Assembly (NCBI GenBank): GCA_046719575.1
Contig: JBDNCP010000036.1
Span: 1-34,612, forward strand
DNA: 34,612 bases
Direction of reading: 5' to 3'
From: Thermoleptolyngbya sp046719575
Lineage (GTDB): Bacteria; Cyanobacteriota; Cyanobacteriia; Elainellales; Elainellaceae
Below are positions 23,931-31,513 of the stretch, in pieces. Each line of letters opens with the position of its first letter. The stretch's first letter is position 1. Both the position numbers and the translations under genes were made by a program. The notes beneath the pieces are model-generated. The model was not told the DNA's origin. It ran no database searches and saw only the letters and a program-made list of their open reading frames with translations.

Positions 23931-24314
23931 TCAATCTGCCCGCTCCATATACGCCCGCCACCCGCCATACTCCGTAATCTCCCGCTCCCCCTCGCAGAGA
24001 TATGGCTCTCCCAGCACGCCCAGCACGGCTTCGCCATCGTCTAGCTGGAGGCGGCCGATGCAGAGGCCGGGGGGTTCTTGCAGCAAGAGTGTGCCCAGTC
24101 CGTCTGAGGGAACCTCCCAAACCTCCACCGCGATCGCCCGCCCGCCGTCGCGCACGCGCAGCATAGCTGGATGGCGATCGCCAATTGTCCACAAGCGATA
24201 GGCAGGCTCGGTTTTGGCTTCGCGGACGAAGGTGGCTCCCACCGCCAGCAGGTTGCCATTGAGCGCCAGCCCCCGCATCAGGGTTCCGTTGACCGCAAGG
24301 GGAATTCGTTGCAT
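23931..24314 (-). CDS. Stand-alone allophanate-hydrolase C-terminal-like domain
   Basis: This 127-residue protein resembles the C-terminal domain of allophanate hydrolase (AtzF). The match includes a start of the form LAVNGTLMRGLALNGNL, AYRLWTIGDRHPAMLRV, EVWEVPSDGLGTLL and the ending ITEYGGWRAYM. In AtzF this domain follows the amidase domain and adopts a gamma-glutamylcyclotransferase-like fold. Here the amidase part is absent and no urea carboxylase or urease gene is nearby. It may be a self-standing small enzyme or a remnant of a larger gene. ATG 24314 is the natural start; there is no clear ribosome site. Confidence 0.72.
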   Translation of the reverse strand: MQRIPLAVNGTLMRGLALNGNLLAVGATFVREAKTEPAYRLWTIGDRHPAMLRVRDGGRAIAVEVWEVPSDGLGTLLLQEPPGLCIGRLQLDDGEAVLGVLGEPYLCEGEREITEYGGWRAYMERAD

Positions 24315-24717
24315 AGATGCTGTCGTTGTCTCTAATGTCTAATAGTTTTGTCTAATGGCCTTGTCTAATGGTCTCGGTATTCAGACTCTCGCAGCCGATT
24401 ATCCAGCATTTACCCAGGGCTTGAGGGATTTTTATGGCAAAATTAGCAAGCTCACCTGACGAACTTTTGGCAGAACTTTTGGCAGAACTTTTGGCAGAAC
24501 TTTTGGCAGAACTTTTGGCAAAATAGGGCTGACGGGACTGTACTTAACGCGCATTTGCCCTGGCGGTTGGCGATCGCCCCCAAGCGACCCGATTAGACTC
24601 AAACCCCCTCCGCCGACCCAATTCTCATTTGCCCGCTCTACTATCTGCTCTATCTGCTGCCTGATCGACGGAGTGGTGGCAACCTCGCGACCTGAAACGC
24701 ACTAGCCCCTTGAACCG
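24315..24717. other. 403-bp divergent region with a 12-bp array
   Basis: It separates the AtzF-like gene (minus) from the DUF928 gene (plus) and so carries two promoters. It contains TCTAATG repeats at about 24332-24370, the perfect 12-bp array at 24461-24520 and one HIP1 site. No open reading frame is convincing. Confidence 0.6.
24461..24520. repeat. 12-bp tandem repeat, five perfect copies
   Basis: GAACTTTTGGCA is repeated five times without a single change (24461, 24473, 24485, 24497, 24509). Perfect identity suggests recent expansion. It lies 198 bp upstream of the DUF928 start. Confidence 0.95.
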
Positions 24718-25596
24718 ATGAACCAAATGCGGATTTCTTTATCAACCTCCACCCTGCTTGTGGCGCTGTTGGGCGTGGGAATGGTTTCCGAAAGCAGCAC
24801 CGCCAGGGCGAGAATTTTCCAGAATGCTGCGCTCCGCTCTGCTCCGGGCTTGTCTGCTCGATTCCGTCCGGCATTTGACACGCCTGTTCAGATCGCGCAG
24901 TTGAGCTTTAGCGTGCGGCAGTCGCGCCCTGTTCGCAATCGCATTGGTGGCATTACGCGAGGCGGCCAGGCGTGCAGTCCAGACGGCGCAACAGCGGTGC
25001 GGCTGCTGCCCCTAGTGCCGCCGACCGACCCAGTGGACGTCGAACAGGGCAAGATCAGCGTCGAGCCAACGGTTTCTGACCAGCCGATGGTGTTTGTATA
25101 TGTGCCGCAGACGGTGGCACGGCAGGCGCAATTTTCGGTGGCGATCGCCACAGACACCCCTTCTGGGCGCACGGTCGAGGAAGCGCTCTATGAATACCGC
25201 CTGCCGCTGCCCCAGCAGCCGAGCGTCATCGGCATTCCGCTGCGGCCGCTAGACGAAGGACGACTCTATCGCTGGGTGTTTCAGCTTCAGTGTGATCCGA
25301 CGGGCGATCGCTCTGGTGACCCACTGACCGATGGCTGGCTCCAGCGAGTCGCCCCCAACAGCAGCCTGTCGCTGCGGCTCAATCGCGCCACCCCGCAAGA
25401 ATTGCCCACGCTCTACGCCCGATCGGGCCTGTGGCAAGACACCATCACCAGCCTGGGAACCCTGCGAGCCGACCGGCCCGACGATGCGTCCCTAGCCATC
25501 GACTGGGCCAGCCTACTGGCTTCTGTCAGGCTAGACGAGTTGGCCAGTGCGCCACTGCGGTTTCCCCCTGTAGAGTACCGCTCCCTGAAAGAATAA
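24718..25596 (+). CDS. DUF928-domain exported protein
   Basis: This 292-residue protein has a signal peptide (about 1-30, hydrophobic core LLVALLGVGMVS) and a DUF928 domain covering most of the rest. Domain text includes GGITRGGQACSPDGATAVRL, VFVYVPQTVARQAQFSVA and RWVFQLQCDPTGDRSGDPLT. In cyanobacteria DUF928 proteins occur with CHASE2 and FecR proteins, and this window has one of each, though 20 kb away. The role is extracytoplasmic but otherwise unknown. The start ATG 24718 directly precedes the signal peptide. Confidence 0.85.
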   Translation: MNQMRISLSTSTLLVALLGVGMVSESSTARARIFQNAALRSAPGLSARFRPAFDTPVQIAQLSFSVRQSRPVRNRIGGITRGGQACSPDGATAVRLLPLVPPTDPVDVEQGKISVEPTVSDQPMVFVYVPQTVARQAQFSVAIATDTPSGRTVEEALYEYRLPLPQQPSVIGIPLRPLDEGRLYRWVFQLQCDPTGDRSGDPLTDGWLQRVAPNSSLSLRLNRATPQELPTLYARSGLWQDTITSLGTLRADRPDDASLAIDWASLLASVRLDELASAPLRFPPVEYRSLKE

Positions 25597-25724
25597 GCTA
25601 GGCAGGACTTGTGGCATCCATACCATCCACTCAGCATTGATGATGGCTCTGACACTCGCGTTGACCGAAGCCGCACAAGCGATCAACATTCTGCCAGTCT
25701 GCTTACCCCTCTTCGACTCCCAAT

Positions 25725-26204
25725 ATGTCCTCCGTTCTCACGATTACGGCCGACCAGATCAATCGCCTGGATCTCTCCCCCGCAACGGCGGCGATCGCCC
25801 CTTGGCTGGCTCAGCAGCCCAGCGCCACCGCCCAGCCCAGCCTCCAAATCCAGTTCAAGATTGACTTTCCTCGCGATGCCGACGACCCGCGAGAATTGTC
25901 GGAAATTCCTGAAGTGCGGCTGTGGTTTGTGCGGCTAGATGCCTGCTATCCCTGGCTGCCGCTGGTGCTGGACTGGGAAGCGGGCGAATTGGGGCGCTAT
26001 GCGGCGATGCTCGTGCCCCACGAGTTTAGCCGCACGGAGGGCATCCGGTTTAACCCAGAGGCGCTGGAGCTATTTGTCATGGGCAAAATCTTTGCGGTGG
26101 CAGACTGGATGCAGCAGCATGGCGGCATCAGCCCTACCCGGCTCAAGTTTATGACTCAACTGCTGGGCTATGAGCTAGACGACGGTTTTTTTGCGCTGCT
26201 CTAA
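25725..26204 (+). CDS. CRR6-like (DUF1817) NDH-1 assembly protein
   Basis: This 159-residue protein matches the CRR6 (chlororespiratory reduction 6) family. It has the conserved block RLWFVRLDACYPWLPLVLDW (about 67-86), GELGRYAAMLVPHEFSRTEG, FNPEALELFVMGKIFAVADW and a C-terminus ending in LDDGFFALL. In plants CRR6 is a stromal factor needed to assemble the NDH-1 subunit NdhI, and cyanobacterial members have the same role. It is soluble with no signal peptide. The gene stands alone, 128 bp downstream of the DUF928 gene. Confidence 0.85.
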   Translation: MSSVLTITADQINRLDLSPATAAIAPWLAQQPSATAQPSLQIQFKIDFPRDADDPRELSEIPEVRLWFVRLDACYPWLPLVLDWEAGELGRYAAMLVPHEFSRTEGIRFNPEALELFVMGKIFAVADWMQQHGGISPTRLKFMTQLLGYELDDGFFALL

Positions 26205-26245
26205 GCTGCCCCGTAGACAATACGGAGGCAGAACTGGGCGCTGTC

Positions 26246-26704
26246 TTAGGGTTGTCCTTTTTGGGCGGCGGCCCGCTCCTTTGCCAGCCGATCGACCGTT
26301 TCGCCCAGGGCAGCGGTGAGGCTTTTGCGGGTCTGGTCATGGTCGGCTTGCTCAGCCCGCAGGGCCTGGGCTAGGCGATCGCACTCTACCAAGGCCTGCG
26401 CGAGGGCCTGCTGCAACGACTCCAGCGTGTCTAAGCTGGCAATTTTTTGGGCGATCGCCGGGGGCACGTCACCCATCAATTTGGGCAGAGGACCGGTTTG
26501 GGCTGCTTGCAGGCGATCTTTCAGATCGGCGATCGCCCGCTGCGACAGGTTAGTTTCGGTACGTCGCTGCCTGGCCTCGGTTTCATATAGCCGCCGCCAG
26601 TTGGCCGCACTGCTCAGCGCCTCGTCTCGTTCTTTATAGGCGCTCTCCAGCTTTTGCTGCAAGTGCTTAATTTCAGCCAACCACTGCCGGACATCCTGAC
26701 TCAT
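26246..26704 (-). CDS. Coiled-coil protein of unknown function
   Basis: This 152-residue protein is helical and charged. An N-terminal coiled coil (about 3-68, WLAEIKHLQQKLESAYKERD) and a C-terminal one (about 93-145) flank a short Pro-containing hinge (GPLPKLMGDVPP, about 71-82). There is no signal peptide, membrane segment or catalytic motif. It looks like a conserved cyanobacterial protein, but I cannot name its role. The start ATG 26704 has GGAGGAG about 11 nt upstream. It converges with the CRR6 gene. Confidence 0.7.
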   Translation of the reverse strand: MSQDVRQWLAEIKHLQQKLESAYKERDEALSSAANWRRLYETEARQRRTETNLSQRAIADLKDRLQAAQTGPLPKLMGDVPPAIAQKIASLDTLESLQQALAQALVECDRLAQALRAEQADHDQTRKSLTAALGETVDRLAKERAAAQKGQP

Positions 26705-26860
26705 GACTCAACGGCTCCTCCAACCTGAGTAGTGAATGGGTGGTGAGTAAACACTAGAAGACAGATAACTACCACAGATGGCTTCTGATTAATCAACGGG
26801 CAGTGCAGCATCAAAACCGCAAAGAACTTAACTTAAACTAACTAGGGTACACCAACTTTT

Positions 26861-28390
26861 TTATCCGGCAATACCCAAAAGCTGAGACAAAATGGGTGGC
26901 GGCGGCAGCAAAATTATAACCAACAGGGTCAATGCAGCCAGCCCCAGAAAGTCGCGCAGGTTGTCCAATTCGCTCACATCATTGAGCGTTGGTGCATCCA
27001 CCGCGGGGAGTAAAAACAGCAGCACCGCCCACAGCAGAAGTTCCTGCTGCACCAGCGACAGCAGCAGCACCAGCAGCCGCGACACCTGGCCGATCAAGGC
27101 TCCCATCCGCTGACCAAACATTGCGTGAACAATCTGCCCACCATCCAGTTGTCCCACAGGCATCAGGTTGAGCGCTGTGATCACGATCCCAATGCACCCC
27201 GCCACCGCCACCGGATGCAGCCGCAGGGCCGTGTCTGCTGTAAACGCGCTGCCCAATGCCAGCTTGCTCAGCACCGCCAGCAGCAGCGAACCGTGGGGAT
27301 TGAACGACTCAAACCGAAAAATGCCCGAGTCGGCGGTGCGCTGAATCGGCTGCGACTGCGCCAACCCCCACAGCAAAATTGGCAGACTGAGCAAAAAGCT
27401 GACCATTGAACCTGTTAGCCCGATGTCAAACAGGGCACGGCGATGGGGCACGGGCGATCGCCGCTGGAGTAGCGCCCCAAACGTGCCAAAGGGAAATATA
27501 GCCATCGGCGGCACAGGAATGAAGTAGGGATAGGACACACGCAGCCCATAGCGCCGCGCTACCCAGAAATTTGCCAGTTCCCGTCCGCCCAAAATCAGCA
27601 GAATGGCGATTGCATAGGGTAGCCCCGTCAGCAGTGTCGGCAAGTCAAAACCGAGAGTTCTGGTCAGCGGCTCATCCGCTGCTGCGCCAGTGGTAAAGCG
27701 CTCCGTCAAGATTGCTCCGCCCAAGCAGGTGGTCAGCAGCGTGGCGGCAAACAAACCGAGCGATCGCCCCAGCCGTCGTTCCGGCTTTCCGGCTGCTTGG
27801 TCTGCCTCGTCGCGCTGCGCCTGAGCATTGGGTACCAAAGCAAAGAAGGGTTTGCCGTTCAGCCCTTCTTGAAACAGCACCAGGAAGCGATCGCCAAACT
27901 GCGCTTCGATATTTTCTCGAATCGTGCGATACGCCACCTCCGGCGAACTCCGCAATTGCCCACGACAGATCAGCGCCTGCGGCCGATATTCCAAATTCTG
28001 TAAATAATAGACCGACCAAGGAAAGCAGTTTTGCAGCGTGGCTTCTTCCTGGCGGTCGATCGGGCGCAGGGCCGCCTTGGGGTCTGGCTCTGGCTTGTGT
28101 GAAGATGGCTCAGCAGCGGCTTCGGCAGTGGCAGGTCGAGGCGGGCGACCCCACTGCACTAGCAGCCAATACAGCACTGGGCTAATCAAAAACGGCCCAA
28201 ACAGCAGCGCTGCGGGAATTCGAGCATCCGGCCCATTCAGCAAAATCCATCCCGTCCAGATCAGCGCAGGCAGCATCATCACCAGCCACAACAGCCAGAT
28301 GGGCGTGCGCGTGATGTTGGACACGCTTCTTTGCACAATGTAATAGGTAAATAGCCCAGTGATGCTGAGCAGCAGCAGCCAGAAAATCAT
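26861..28390 (-). CDS. Site-2-protease-family membrane protein without HExxH
   Basis: This 509-residue polytopic protein has two N-terminal membrane helices, a soluble domain (about 85-205), then an M50/EGY-type protease core. The core begins with a hydrophobic helix ending LILGGRELANFWVARRYGL (266-284) and continues YPYFIPVPP, FGTFGALLQRRSPVPHRRALFDIG (301-324) and NLMPVGQLDGGQ (408-419). Family enzymes have HELGH at the first position; here it is RELAN (270-274), so both zinc-binding histidines are lost while Asp416 of the second motif is kept. The codons read CGG-GAA-CTG-GCA-AAT. Proteolysis is unlikely. Plant EGY3 is a comparable pseudoprotease. The context gives no further hint. Confidence 0.88.
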   Translation of the reverse strand: MIFWLLLLSITGLFTYYIVQRSVSNITRTPIWLLWLVMMLPALIWTGWILLNGPDARIPAALLFGPFLISPVLYWLLVQWGRPPRPATAEAAAEPSSHKPEPDPKAALRPIDRQEEATLQNCFPWSVYYLQNLEYRPQALICRGQLRSSPEVAYRTIRENIEAQFGDRFLVLFQEGLNGKPFFALVPNAQAQRDEADQAAGKPERRLGRSLGLFAATLLTTCLGGAILTERFTTGAAADEPLTRTLGFDLPTLLTGLPYAIAILLILGGRELANFWVARRYGLRVSYPYFIPVPPMAIFPFGTFGALLQRRSPVPHRRALFDIGLTGSMVSFLLSLPILLWGLAQSQPIQRTADSGIFRFESFNPHGSLLLAVLSKLALGSAFTADTALRLHPVAVAGCIGIVITALNLMPVGQLDGGQIVHAMFGQRMGALIGQVSRLLVLLLSLVQQELLLWAVLLFLLPAVDAPTLNDVSELDNLRDFLGLAALTLLVIILLPPPPILSQLLGIAG

Positions 28391-28438
28391 AATGGGCTTC
28401 TCAGAAGCAGTTGAAAAAACACCTGCGGGCCGTCAAAG

Positions 28439-28556
28439 CTCTGGTAGACTAAAGAGTTTAACTTGTGGTTTTACAGGTAGATCTCCAGGATACTCTGGAT
28501 TTCTCGGTCTCGTGAAATACGATTTGGGCGGTTCTAGGATCGGTAGTCTACCAGGG
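28439..28556. repeat. MITE-like element with 13-bp inverted ends
   Basis: The left end is CTCTGGTAGACTA (28439-28451). The right end, read from the other strand, is CCCTGGTAGACTA (28544-28556), with one mismatch in 13 bp. The 118-bp body has no coding potential. A target-site duplication is not clear. It might be a small non-autonomous transposable element. Confidence 0.5.
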
Positions 28557-28763
28557 TCAGAAGTCTATTTTACGGGCGGTTTTTAAGTCGAGCCATCAAT
28601 CTAAAGGACATGTGAAGCAAGAACCTGTGAAGGACACGGGCGCAATTAGTGTCACTTCTTCAGACTTGCCAGAAGAACTGTGCGCCAATCTGCCTGCCAA
28701 TTGACCGCCCCAGCTCCTGCGCCGACTGCGCTGATCGATGCACTACACAAATGCCGCCAAAGA

Positions 28764-28803
28764 CTGCAAAAATCTGCAAAAACCTGCAAAAGCCTGCAAA
28801 AGC
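28764..28803. repeat. 10-bp tandem repeat, four copies
   Basis: The unit CTGCAAAAGC or close variants (CTGCAAAAAT, CTGCAAAAAC) starts at 28764, 28774, 28784 and 28794. Confidence 0.9.
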
Positions 28804-28848
28804 CCGGGGAAATGTACCTGCCGCTGCATTGCCTTGATTTGTCTAGGG

Positions 28849-28930
28849 CTTACGCAGTTGGACAATTTCTCGCGGGCTGCACCCGCGAGAAATTGTCCGA
28901 AATCTAAAAAATTCATCGCAGGTGCGTAAG
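28849..28930. repeat. Nested palindromic element, perfect 17-bp stem inside 8-bp ends
   Basis: The inner arms GGACAATTTCTCGCGGG (28860-28876) and its exact reverse complement (28882-28898) enclose a 5-nt loop. Outside them, CTTACGCA (28849-28856) pairs with TGCGTAAG (28923-28930). The 82-bp unit has the form of a MITE. A related, weaker hairpin exists at 8837-8878. It could also stop transcription in either direction. Confidence 0.85.
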
Positions 28931-29004
28931 TCCCGTTGTCTTTATATGTCCATTGCTATCTCATTGTTTCTAGGCAGATGGATACAAATAAACATAAAAT
29001 CAAG

Positions 29005-29029
29005 AACCCTGCGCCGCCTACGCAGGGTT
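29005..29029. repeat. 9-bp hairpin
   Basis: AACCCTGCG (29005-29013) and CGCAGGGTT (29021-29029) are perfect complements around a 7-nt loop. No U-run follows on the plus strand, so a classical intrinsic terminator is not supported. Confidence 0.6.
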
Positions 29030-29094
29030 AGGAATCCGGTTTTTAATTTGGTCTACCTACTTATCTGGTCTGTCTACTTATCTAGTTTCTACCG

Positions 29095-29775
29095 ATGTCT
29101 GTCACTACCCATCCTGCCACCACTAAGCCGCCGCGCCCTGTGCTGCCGGAGGTCTGGGCCTTTGCGCCCAATCGCGATGCCCTCGGCGGCACGGCCTATC
29201 TGCTGCAAGCGCCCGACGGCAACTTGCTAATTGACTGCCCCGCGTGGGACGACACCACTCGCCAGTTTTTGTCAGAGCGGGGCGGTGTGCGCTGGCTGGC
29301 GCTGACCCATCGGGGGGCGATCGCCCATGTTTCCGAGCTTTACAACACCTACGGCTGCAAAATCATTATCCAGGAGCAAGAAGCCTACCTGTTGCCGGGG
29401 CTACCCGTTACGCCGTTTCAGCAGGAGTATGAAATCAGCCCCACAGCGCAAGTGATTTGGACTCCTGGGCATTCCCCTGGCTCTGCCTGCGTCTATGCCC
29501 CGATGCAGGGCGGCATCCTGTTTTCGGGGCGGCATCTGCTGCCCGATCGCCAGGGCAACCCCGTCCCGTTGCGCTTGTCTAAAACCTTTCACTGGCCGCG
29601 CCAAATCCGCAGTGTAGAAAAATTGCGCGATCGCTTTTCACCCGACACGCTCCAGCACCTCTGCCCGGGTGCAAATCTCGGCTTTTTGCGCGGACAGCCC
29701 ACCATTACCCCCGCCTACGAAAAGCTCGCTGCTCTCGACCTGGACGCTCTCCGCACTCAGCCTCCCGGTCTGTAG
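29095..29775 (+). CDS. Metallo-beta-lactamase-fold protein with degenerate metal site
   Basis: This 226-residue protein follows the MBL fold: a first strand set with NLLIDCPAWDD (43-53), the position of the metal motif, IWTPGHSPGSACVY (121-134) and LFSGRHLL (142-149). Active members have THxHxDH; here it is THRGAIAH (71-78), so the second His and the Asp are gone. The bridging Asp of FSGDHLL is Arg (R146), while His126 remains. Binding of two zinc ions is unlikely. I recall similar THRG-type sequences in other cyanobacteria, so the change is probably old and conserved. Its function may be binding rather than hydrolysis. The start ATG 29095 has no ribosome site; a 17-bp direct repeat lies just before it. 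Confidence 0.8.
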   Translation: MSVTTHPATTKPPRPVLPEVWAFAPNRDALGGTAYLLQAPDGNLLIDCPAWDDTTRQFLSERGGVRWLALTHRGAIAHVSELYNTYGCKIIIQEQEAYLLPGLPVTPFQQEYEISPTAQVIWTPGHSPGSACVYAPMQGGILFSGRHLLPDRQGNPVPLRLSKTFHWPRQIRSVEKLRDRFSPDTLQHLCPGANLGFLRGQPTITPAYEKLAALDLDALRTQPPGL

Positions 29776-29994
29776 ACCAACGACCCTCTCCCCAAGACAA
29801 CCCCAGGACTCCACGAGGATTTTCCAAAGGCGATCGCCCTTTATCTTCTAGAACCGCAACCTTTCAGCGATCGCCTGAGGGTTATTCACTGCTGGGAGAT
29901 GCCGATCAAACACCCCACTGCCCAACCCGCGATCGCCCGCTATTCAATGACTCCCAGACTCCGAAAGCCTGGACTATATCCTTCAAAGCAGGCC

Positions 29995-31254
29995 CTAGTA
30001 ATCCCGTCCCTTCACCTGCGCTAGTGCGTCGGTGGTCAGCACGCCATTTTCGGAATAGTAGCCAGAGGCTTTCTTGGCTTCGATTTCGACCTGCGCGTCG
30101 GCGGGAATGAGTTCTGGCGGAATCGGGATGCGCTGCACAACCTCGATGCCTGCGTGGGTAATCGCGTCGTACTTCATGTTGCTCATCGACACCAGCCGAT
30201 CGATTTTGCTTACCCCCAGCCAGTGCAGCACGTCGGGCATGAGTTCCTGAAAGCGCATATCCTGCACGCCCGCCACGCACTCCGTTCGCAGGAAATAGGC
30301 ATCAGCGCGATCGCCCCCTTCTTGGCGCTTGCGGGCATTGTAAACCAAAAACTTCGTCACCTCGCCCAGCGCCCGTCCTTCCTTGCGGCAATAGACAATA
30401 ATGCCCGCGCCACCCTCCTGTGCCGTCTGGATGCAGACCTCAATGCCATGCACCAAGTAAGGACGACAGGTACAAATATCGGAGCCAAACACGTCGGAGC
30501 CGTTGCACTCGTCATGCACGCGCACGGCCAGCGGCTTGGTCGGGTCGCCAATAGTTGTTTCGTCACCAACGATGTAAACTGTTGTGCCGCCGATAGGCGG
30601 AAGAAACACCTGCAAATCGGGGCGCGTTACCAGTTCGGGAAACATGCCGCCCGTCTGTTGGAACAGGATGCGGCGCAGTTCCCACTCTTCCACCTCCAGC
30701 CGTTTGGCAATTCCTGGGAGATACCACACCGGGTCGATGGCGGCCTTGGTCACGACCAGATTGCCATCTTCTTTGAGAATTTTGCCGTCTACTTGGAGGC
30801 GGCCACTAGCGATTTCGTCCCGCAGTTCCGGAATGAAAATGTGCGCCTTGGTAATAGCAATGGTGGGGCGAATGTCGTAGTCGGAAGGGAAGTGGGGTGC
30901 AAAAACCTCGCTGGCGATCGCCCCCCACGGATCAAGCGAGACAATCTTTTCAGGATCTTGCCAACTGGCGTAGGGGCCGATTGCCGCAACCGGAGAGGTG
31001 TTTGTCAAATCCGCTCGATGCTCTGGATCGAGTACGCCGCTGGCCACCGCCAGTGCCCGATAGACGCTGTAGGAACCGCCGTGTGTGCCGATCACATTCC
31101 GATGGGCCGTACTGCGAACCGAGCCAATGATGGGGCCGCGCTCCACCGGGTCGGCCGCGCCCCAGCGAATAGGGGTGGTCTTGGCTCCTAGCCGATTGCG
31201 ATGAGAGGTGAGAATAATGTGTTTGGGCTTGGCTTTGGATTGTGCGTCTGTCAT
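29995..31254 (-). CDS. GTP cyclohydrolase II homologue of URC1 type
   Basis: This 419-residue protein contains a GTP cyclohydrolase II domain in its second half: VHDECNGSDVFGSDICTC (247-264) supplies the three zinc cysteines C250, C261 and C263. The active-site stretch is KEGRALGEVTKFLVYNARK (291-309), where the riboflavin enzyme has EGRGIGL. EGRALGEVTK together with the long N-terminal domain (about 1-200) marks the URC1 group, which acts in uracil catabolism in fungi and some bacteria, rather than the RibA group. The start is ATG 31254, because the 32 upstream in-frame residues look non-coding. The gene is divergent from upp, which supports the uracil link. A separate ribA gene would be expected elsewhere. 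Confidence 0.85.
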   Translation of the reverse strand: MTDAQSKAKPKHIILTSHRNRLGAKTTPIRWGAADPVERGPIIGSVRSTAHRNVIGTHGGSYSVYRALAVASGVLDPEHRADLTNTSPVAAIGPYASWQDPEKIVSLDPWGAIASEVFAPHFPSDYDIRPTIAITKAHIFIPELRDEIASGRLQVDGKILKEDGNLVVTKAAIDPVWYLPGIAKRLEVEEWELRRILFQQTGGMFPELVTRPDLQVFLPPIGGTTVYIVGDETTIGDPTKPLAVRVHDECNGSDVFGSDICTCRPYLVHGIEVCIQTAQEGGAGIIVYCRKEGRALGEVTKFLVYNARKRQEGGDRADAYFLRTECVAGVQDMRFQELMPDVLHWLGVSKIDRLVSMSNMKYDAITHAGIEVVQRIPIPPELIPADAQVEIEAKKASGYYSENGVLTTDALAQVKGRDY

Positions 31255-31513
31255 AGCGAAAAGACACCCTGAGAACGATTCACAAACTTTAGCAAGTTCT
31301 TTAGCCAGTTTTTGAAATCGGCTAAATCGGGTAAAGCGAGATTGTAGCACTCGCTTTCTCAGCCAGTGACCCCAGGCTCAAGAACTGGGCCAAAAAGCGT
31401 GAACTTGGGGCTAGAAGGGCGATCGCCCATCGATAAGATGCACTAGAATCGGGCCATGAGAAATTCAGGCTGCACTGCAAAACCTAGCATCTGGTAAAGG
31501 TCTGGTAAACACT
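31255..31513. promoter_or_regulatory. Divergent promoter region of the URC1-like gene and upp
   Basis: These 259 bp separate two genes read in opposite directions and must hold both promoters. A HIP1 site lies at about 31420-31430. I do not recognise a riboswitch or a defined operator. The arrangement allows joint control by one regulator. Confidence 0.6.

Larger units (their letters stand above)
28391..29094. other. 704-bp gene-free stretch rich in inverted repeats
   Basis: It separates the pseudoprotease gene from the MBL gene (both transcribed outward). It contains a 118-bp element with inverted ends (28439-28556), a 10-bp tandem array (28764-28803), a nested palindrome (28849-28930), a 9-bp hairpin (29005-29029) and a 17-bp direct repeat before the MBL start. 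Short open frames exist (for example a GTG frame near 28612 of 31 codons) but none looks real. A small RNA is possible but not shown. Confidence 0.65.

Noticed and set aside
28612..28704. Short GTG-started frame of 31 codons after AAAGGA
   Set aside because: The ribosome-site-like sequence is too close, the peptide matches nothing I know, and it lies among repeats.
28922..29230. Open frame overlapping the MBL start
   Set aside because: It overlaps the MBL coding region in another frame and its translation is low in protein character.
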